DNA of 36,194 bases from Microcaldota archaeon (lineage in GTDB: Archaea > Micrarchaeota > Micrarchaeia > Micrarchaeales > Micrarchaeaceae): contig JAKATX010000003.1 in NCBI GenBank assembly GCA_021818545.1, forward strand, positions 1 through 36,194, written 5' to 3'. How positions within the stretch are numbered: position 1 is the stretch's first letter; each line of letters opens with the position of its first letter. Positions 32,734 to 36,194 of this stretch are shown piece after piece. Made by a program: the position numbers and the translations under genes. The notes beneath the pieces are model-generated. The model was not told where the DNA came from, made no database searches, and saw nothing but the letters and a program-made list of their open reading frames with translations.

Positions 32734-34761
32734 ATGTACCAGATATGGTTTGCAATAGGAGCAGCAGTACTGGCGCTGGTCTACGCGCTGGCAAGCACAA
32801 GAATGATACTGAAACAGCCGAAAGGCACGCAGAAGATGAACGAGGTCGCGGCCGCCATACAGGAAGGCGCGAATGCCTTCCTGAGAAGGCAGTATAAGAC
32901 AGTCTTTATATTCTGGTTTGTTCTGACAATAATATTCTATTTGCTTTCAGTCTCTTTCCCGAACGAGTTCCCGGCAAGCACACCGATAGCATTCACCGCT
33001 GGCGCGTGGCTTTCTGCCCTAGCTGGTTATATAGGCATGCAGATATCAGTCAGAGCCAACCTCAGGACAGCAAAGGCAGCGGAGAAAGGCCTGCATGATG
33101 CGCTCCACGTATCCTTTGTAGGCGGAACTGTGACAGGTATGAGCGTAGTGGGACTCGCGCTCTTGGGATTCTCCATAATGTTTCTAATGGTAAACAGCCC
33201 GATAGATTTGATAGGTTTCGGTTTTGGCGCAAGCCTAGTTAGCTTATTCGCCAGGGTCGGTGGTGGGATATACACCAAGGGCGCGGATGTAGGCGCGGAC
33301 CTTGTAGGAAAAAGCGAGATAGGCCTGCCAGAAGACGATCCTAGGAACCCCGCAGTGATAGCGGATAACGTGGGCGACAATGTAGGAGATTGCGCAGGCA
33401 TGGCAGCGGACCTGTTCGAATCGTATGTGATAACGGTACTTGCAGCCATGCTACTTGCGGTTTATACGCACCTGTCTACTTCGGCTTTATACCTGCCCCT
33501 TGCAGTGGGTGGCATAGGCATACTTGCATCCATAGTCGGTTCTTATTTCGTAAAGACCAACAACAAGAACAAGATATGGACATCGCTGAATAATTCAATA
33601 CTCATATCAGCGCTCCTGGCAGTGATAGGATTCTTCATACTGACATTCCTGCTCAAGCCGGCGTTGTACCTGTATTTCTATCCGCTGGTGGCCGGAATAC
33701 TCGTTGCAATACTGATATCGTACATAACCGGACATTATACGAATAAGAACACCGTTGCTGTGCGCGAAATCGCTATAGCTTCGAAATCCGGCTCGGGAAC
33801 CAACATAATATATGGTATTGCAAATGGGATGAGGGCCACGGCACTGCCCGTTATAGTCATAATAGGCGCCGTGCTTGCATCTTACTTCCTTGGCGGAGGT
33901 GTATTCGGCATAGCCTTGGCTGCCATGTCAATGCTCTCGCTCACTGGGATAGTGGTATCAGTTGACAGCTACGGCCCCATAACGGATAACGCTGGGGGAA
34001 TAGCGGAAATGAGCGGAATGTCACACAGAATAAGGGCGAATGTGACTGACCCTCTTGATGCGGTAGGCAACACCACCAAAGCAGTAACCAAGGGTTTCGC
34101 CATAGGGGCTGCAGCACTGGCTGCGTTGTCCCTGTTCGTGGCATTTGCCAACGCTGCGGGCATAACAACAATAGACATTTTGAATCCGTTCGTAATATGC
34201 GGCCTGTTCGTGGGCGCCATGATACCTTATGTCTTCTCTTCGATAACCATGCGCGCTGTCGGATCGGCCGCGGCGAAGATAGTGGAGGAGGTAAGGCAGC
34301 AATTCAAATCCATAAAGGGCTTACTGGAAGGCAAGGCCAAACCGGATTACGCCAAGACAGTTGATATAACAACAAAGGCTGCGATAAGATCACTGATAGC
34401 ACCGGCCCTTCTAGGCATATTGTCCCCTATACTTGTGGGCTTTTTGCTAGGATCAGAAGCGCTAGGGGGCATGCTTGCAGGAGTCATAATTTCGGGCCTA
34501 GTACTTGCACTCATGATGACTACAGGGGGTGCCGCCTGGGACAACGCCAAGAAGTACGTTGAAGAGGGGCATTTTGGCGGCAAGGGTTCTGACACACACA
34601 AGGCAGCCGTCGTAGGTGACACGGTTGGTGATCCTTTCAAGGACACGGCAGGCCCGGGATTGAATCCGCTGATAAAGGTAATAAACATGGTATCCTTGCT
34701 GATCGCGCCGGTGATAATAGGTTATTCTCTGCCGTTGATTCTGCACATTTCTGCCGTATGA
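32734..34761 (+). CDS. hppA: Membrane-bound proton-pumping pyrophosphatase, K+-independent type
   Basis: 675 residues with about 16 membrane helices. It hydrolyses PPi and pumps ions outward. Substrate motifs visible: GGGIYTKGADVGADLVGK, EDDPRNPAVIADNVGDNVGDCAGMAADLFESY, ITDNAGGIAEM, and near the C-terminus the GGAAWDNAKKYVEEG and GDTVGDPFKDTAGPGLNPLIK segments. The residue pair that separates subfamilies is Lys and Thr in GNTTKAVTKGFAIG; K+-dependent enzymes have Ala there, so this is predicted K+-independent and H+-specific. Complete at both ends. It could energise the membrane from PPi made by synthetases and polymerases. Single gene with its own promoter. Confidence 0.95.
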   Translation: MYQIWFAIGAAVLALVYALASTRMILKQPKGTQKMNEVAAAIQEGANAFLRRQYKTVFIFWFVLTIIFYLLSVSFPNEFPASTPIAFTAGAWLSALAGYIGMQISVRANLRTAKAAEKGLHDALHVSFVGGTVTGMSVVGLALLGFSIMFLMVNSPIDLIGFGFGASLVSLFARVGGGIYTKGADVGADLVGKSEIGLPEDDPRNPAVIADNVGDNVGDCAGMAADLFESYVITVLAAMLLAVYTHLSTSALYLPLAVGGIGILASIVGSYFVKTNNKNKIWTSLNNSILISALLAVIGFFILTFLLKPALYLYFYPLVAGILVAILISYITGHYTNKNTVAVREIAIASKSGSGTNIIYGIANGMRATALPVIVIIGAVLASYFLGGGVFGIALAAMSMLSLTGIVVSVDSYGPITDNAGGIAEMSGMSHRIRANVTDPLDAVGNTTKAVTKGFAIGAAALAALSLFVAFANAAGITTIDILNPFVICGLFVGAMIPYVFSSITMRAVGSAAAKIVEEVRQQFKSIKGLLEGKAKPDYAKTVDITTKAAIRSLIAPALLGILSPILVGFLLGSEALGGMLAGVIISGLVLALMMTTGGAAWDNAKKYVEEGHFGGKGSDTHKAAVVGDTVGDPFKDTAGPGLNPLIKVINMVSLLIAPVIIGYSLPLILHISAV

Positions 34762-35037
34762 TACACCCCGCTAACGTTATATGTCAGGAGGCGCAGCGAA
34801 CCCGTACCGAGATAAATAAGGGTCAGGATAGGTCAGGTCAGAATGTGTGCACTGCTACAAACTATACTTATACGCCGAACGGCACAACGAATGTAGCTGC
34901 GGGATTGCTAAACATAACTAATTTAGGGTCGATGCAGAAGCCGGGCCGTGGTTTCTAAGCCGCAGAGTTGCGACTATAGTGCCATTGCAACAATTAAGAG
35001 CAAATTTAGTTTCTATCCTTAAGCCTCTTAAAAATTG
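34762..35037. other. Spacer between hppA and right-edge pilin
   Basis: A plus-strand frame (34758-34958) includes a coding-like stretch, CTATNYTYTPNG through NVAAGLLNITNLGSM, that loosely recalls the stacked repeats of the pilin Gly-rich module, but has no start signal or signal peptide. It may be a fragment of a surface gene. A small direct repeat GGTCAGGATAGGTCAGGTCAG is at 34818-34838. No other gene seen. Confidence 0.3.
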
Positions 35038-36194
35038 TTATGGTATCGGCGGAGTAGACCATTGATAGGTTATTGCGCTTCCACTTGTGCTAGCTGCGGA
35101 TCCGCCATTAGCACCTGGGGACCCTCCGCCATTATTCCAACCTGCACCGCCGCCAATGTTAATTGTACCTAGAGCAGCAAGGCCACCAGGGCCGTAAGAA
35201 AGCAGAACTGCGCCGCCGCCTCCTCCTCCGCCTCCGGCTTGATTGCAACAATTAGTAGCTGAACTCCCGTCACCTCCGGGTGCACCATAAGCATTTATCG
35301 TGCCGGCATTGTCTATTGTATTTGCCTGGATATAAATTCCATATGCTCCAGATCCGCCGCCACAGGCACAGGTGTTTCCACCACCGCCGCCACCGCCAGA
35401 TAGGAGATTAGCCATCCCATCAATGGTGTACCATGTATTTATGTTAGACGCGATCGTTCCACTCGATGGCGCAGACGGCGTGGATCCGGGCTGCCCCGGC
35501 CCGCCGCCGTAGCCACCGTTCCCCCCGGCACCGCCGGACACTGCAGTAGAACCTCCGGATCCGCCGCCACCAGCGTTGTATCCGCCGCCGCCGCCTGAAC
35601 CGCCGTATGAACCACCATACGAAGTAAATGAAGTACCGGTGCATCCATCGCAAGAACCAGCGTTTGAGTAGTAACCTGTGTTTATTGTGCCTAGATTGCT
35701 GAAAGTTGTGCCGCTCACTATGGAATAACCTGCTGTTGTAAGTGTAATGCCTCCGTTTATCGTTACGCTTCCAGTTGCGTTCACATTATTGGATAGTTGC
35801 ATAGAAGATGTATATGTTATGCTGCCCATACACGTGCCTCCGGCCCAATCATTTGTACACGCTATTATCGAAGTTGATGTGGTCGAAGTTGAAGACGTAG
35901 ACGTGGATGTGGTCGAAGTTGAAGACGTGGATGTGGTCGAAGTTGATGTAGTAGAAGTGCTAGTAGTGCTAGTATAGGGGGACCCATCGAGCGAGACACC
36001 GCTGAACCTTGTGTTCAATGTGCCTATCCTTGAATATGACGTCGGATACTTGCATCCTGGAGTTGTGCAGTATCCCAGCCATATGTCGCCGGTGAACGGA
36101 TAACCTACCGGCACATTGGCGGTAGGTATTGCGCCTGCGGAGGCGTTCTTGAAGTAAAAGGTGGCTGATTGGCTCGGCCCCAACTGGCCTATAT
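35038..36194 (-). CDS. Pilin-like surface protein with Gly-rich module, 5' end missing
   Basis: The frame is open to the right edge, so the signal peptide and membrane helix lie outside; the in-frame TTG at 36183 is internal. Order: conserved pilin core identical over 127 bases to the left-edge gene, Ser/Thr linker (35868-35975, tandem repeats), stacked strand region (SITYTSSMQLSNNVNATG, TTFSNLGTINTG), then a long Gly/Ser/Asn domain with Cys pairs (CDGCTG, NCCNQAG) ending ITYQWSTPPIP. The same module and ending occur in the frameshifted gene at 1639-2910. So this pilin core is like the left-edge gene's but its C-terminus belongs to the other type. Surface adhesin inferred. Confidence 0.76.
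   Translation of the reverse strand, partial: IGQLGPSQSATFYFKNASAGAIPTANVPVGYPFTGDIWLGYCTTPGCKYPTSYSRIGTLNTRFSGVSLDGSPYTSTTSTSTTSTSTTSTSSTSTTSTSTSSTSTTSTSIIACTNDWAGGTCMGSITYTSSMQLSNNVNATGSVTINGGITLTTAGYSIVSGTTFSNLGTINTGYYSNAGSCDGCTGTSFTSYGGSYGGSGGGGGYNAGGGGSGGSTAVSGGAGGNGGYGGGPGQPGSTPSAPSSGTIASNINTWYTIDGMANLLSGGGGGGGNTCACGGGSGAYGIYIQANTIDNAGTINAYGAPGGDGSSATNCCNQAGGGGGGGGAVLLSYGPGGLAALGTINIGGGAGWNNGGGSPGANGGSAASTSGSAITYQWSTPPIP
35881..35946 (-). repeat. Tandem repeat in the pilin Ser/Thr linker
   Basis: Plus-strand units starting GGTCGAAGTTGA at 35881 (30 bases), 35911 (24 bases) and 35935 (partial) differ by in-frame 6-base steps. They encode alternating Thr and Ser. Such repeats expand and shrink by slippage, changing linker length, and may be glycosylated. 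Confidence 0.75.
36068..36194. repeat. Right copy of 127-bp inverted terminal repeat
   Basis: Exact reverse complement of 1-127, inside the right-edge pilin core; see the left copy. The sequences differ from position 36067 inward. Confidence 0.95.

Noticed and set aside
34758-34958. Small secreted protein gene after hppA
   Set aside because: No signal peptide, no promoter, and the start overlaps the hppA stop; kept only as a possible fragment in the spacer entry.
35881-35946. CRISPR array
   Set aside because: The repeats are in frame within a protein linker, directly adjoining without unique spacers; no cas genes are present.
1-36194. Terminal inverted repeats of a linear plasmid or virus
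   Set aside because: The repeats lie inside coding frames without starts, are exactly one common k-mer long, and the window carries core genes such as ileS and tRNAs; an assembly break at a repeated gene module fits better.

Overview
The window looks like one contig from an archaeon, most likely a small-genome DPANN lineage of the Micrarchaeota/ARMAN type. The archaeal evidence seen directly is: pilin-like proteins with class III (Q+1/E+5) signal peptides followed by a TYGWAIL-type membrane helix; TATA boxes placed for leaderless or short-leader starts; GGTGA ribosome binding sites; a tRNA-Ser with a 37/38 intron; and a nucleoside phosphorylase very close to the Sulfolobus MTA phosphorylase type. 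The lineage assignment is an inference from the pilin style and gene content.

Layout: 1-2910 holds two pilin-like surface genes, the first cut by the left edge and the second broken by a one-base frameshift. 2984-6990 holds a uridine phosphorylase, a two-subunit 2-oxoacid:ferredoxin oxidoreductase and a small unknown protein. 6994-8958 is minus-strand: gamma carbonic anhydrase-like protein, UbiE-like methyltransferase and an unknown helical protein. 9085-16834 is a long plus-strand run: hutH, hutG, hutU, hutI (complete histidine to glutamate plus formamide), an NCS1 permease and a class II aldolase. 16814-18987 (minus) encodes a nucleoside phosphorylase and an MTA/SAH/5'-deoxyadenosine deaminase-type amidohydrolase. 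19200-20335 has a membrane protein and RpiB. 20332-24317 (minus) has an alpha/beta hydrolase and IleS. Next come a methyltransferase, a zincin metalloprotein with a TRAM-domain protein, an incomplete tRNA-Glu, a third pilin, an Lrp-type regulator, an ankyrin protein, tRNA-Ser, a GT2 glycosyltransferase, a fourth pilin cut short next to a decayed IS200 tnpA, a membrane pyrophosphatase and a fifth pilin cut by the right edge.

Working together: histidine breakdown gives glutamate, which after deamination could feed the ferredoxin oxidoreductase. The aldolase, phosphorylase and deaminase fit a salvage route for 5'-deoxynucleosides made by SAM enzymes. The ion-pumping pyrophosphatase recovers energy from PPi.

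The most striking feature is the modular surface-protein family. All members share an N-terminal pilin module and most have a Ser/Thr linker, but they carry exchangeable C-terminal modules. The first and last 127 bases of the window are identical in opposite orientation, and both lie inside this conserved pilin core, joined to different C-terminal modules. That looks like an assembly break at a repeated module, and it suggests cassette-style diversification of surface proteins.
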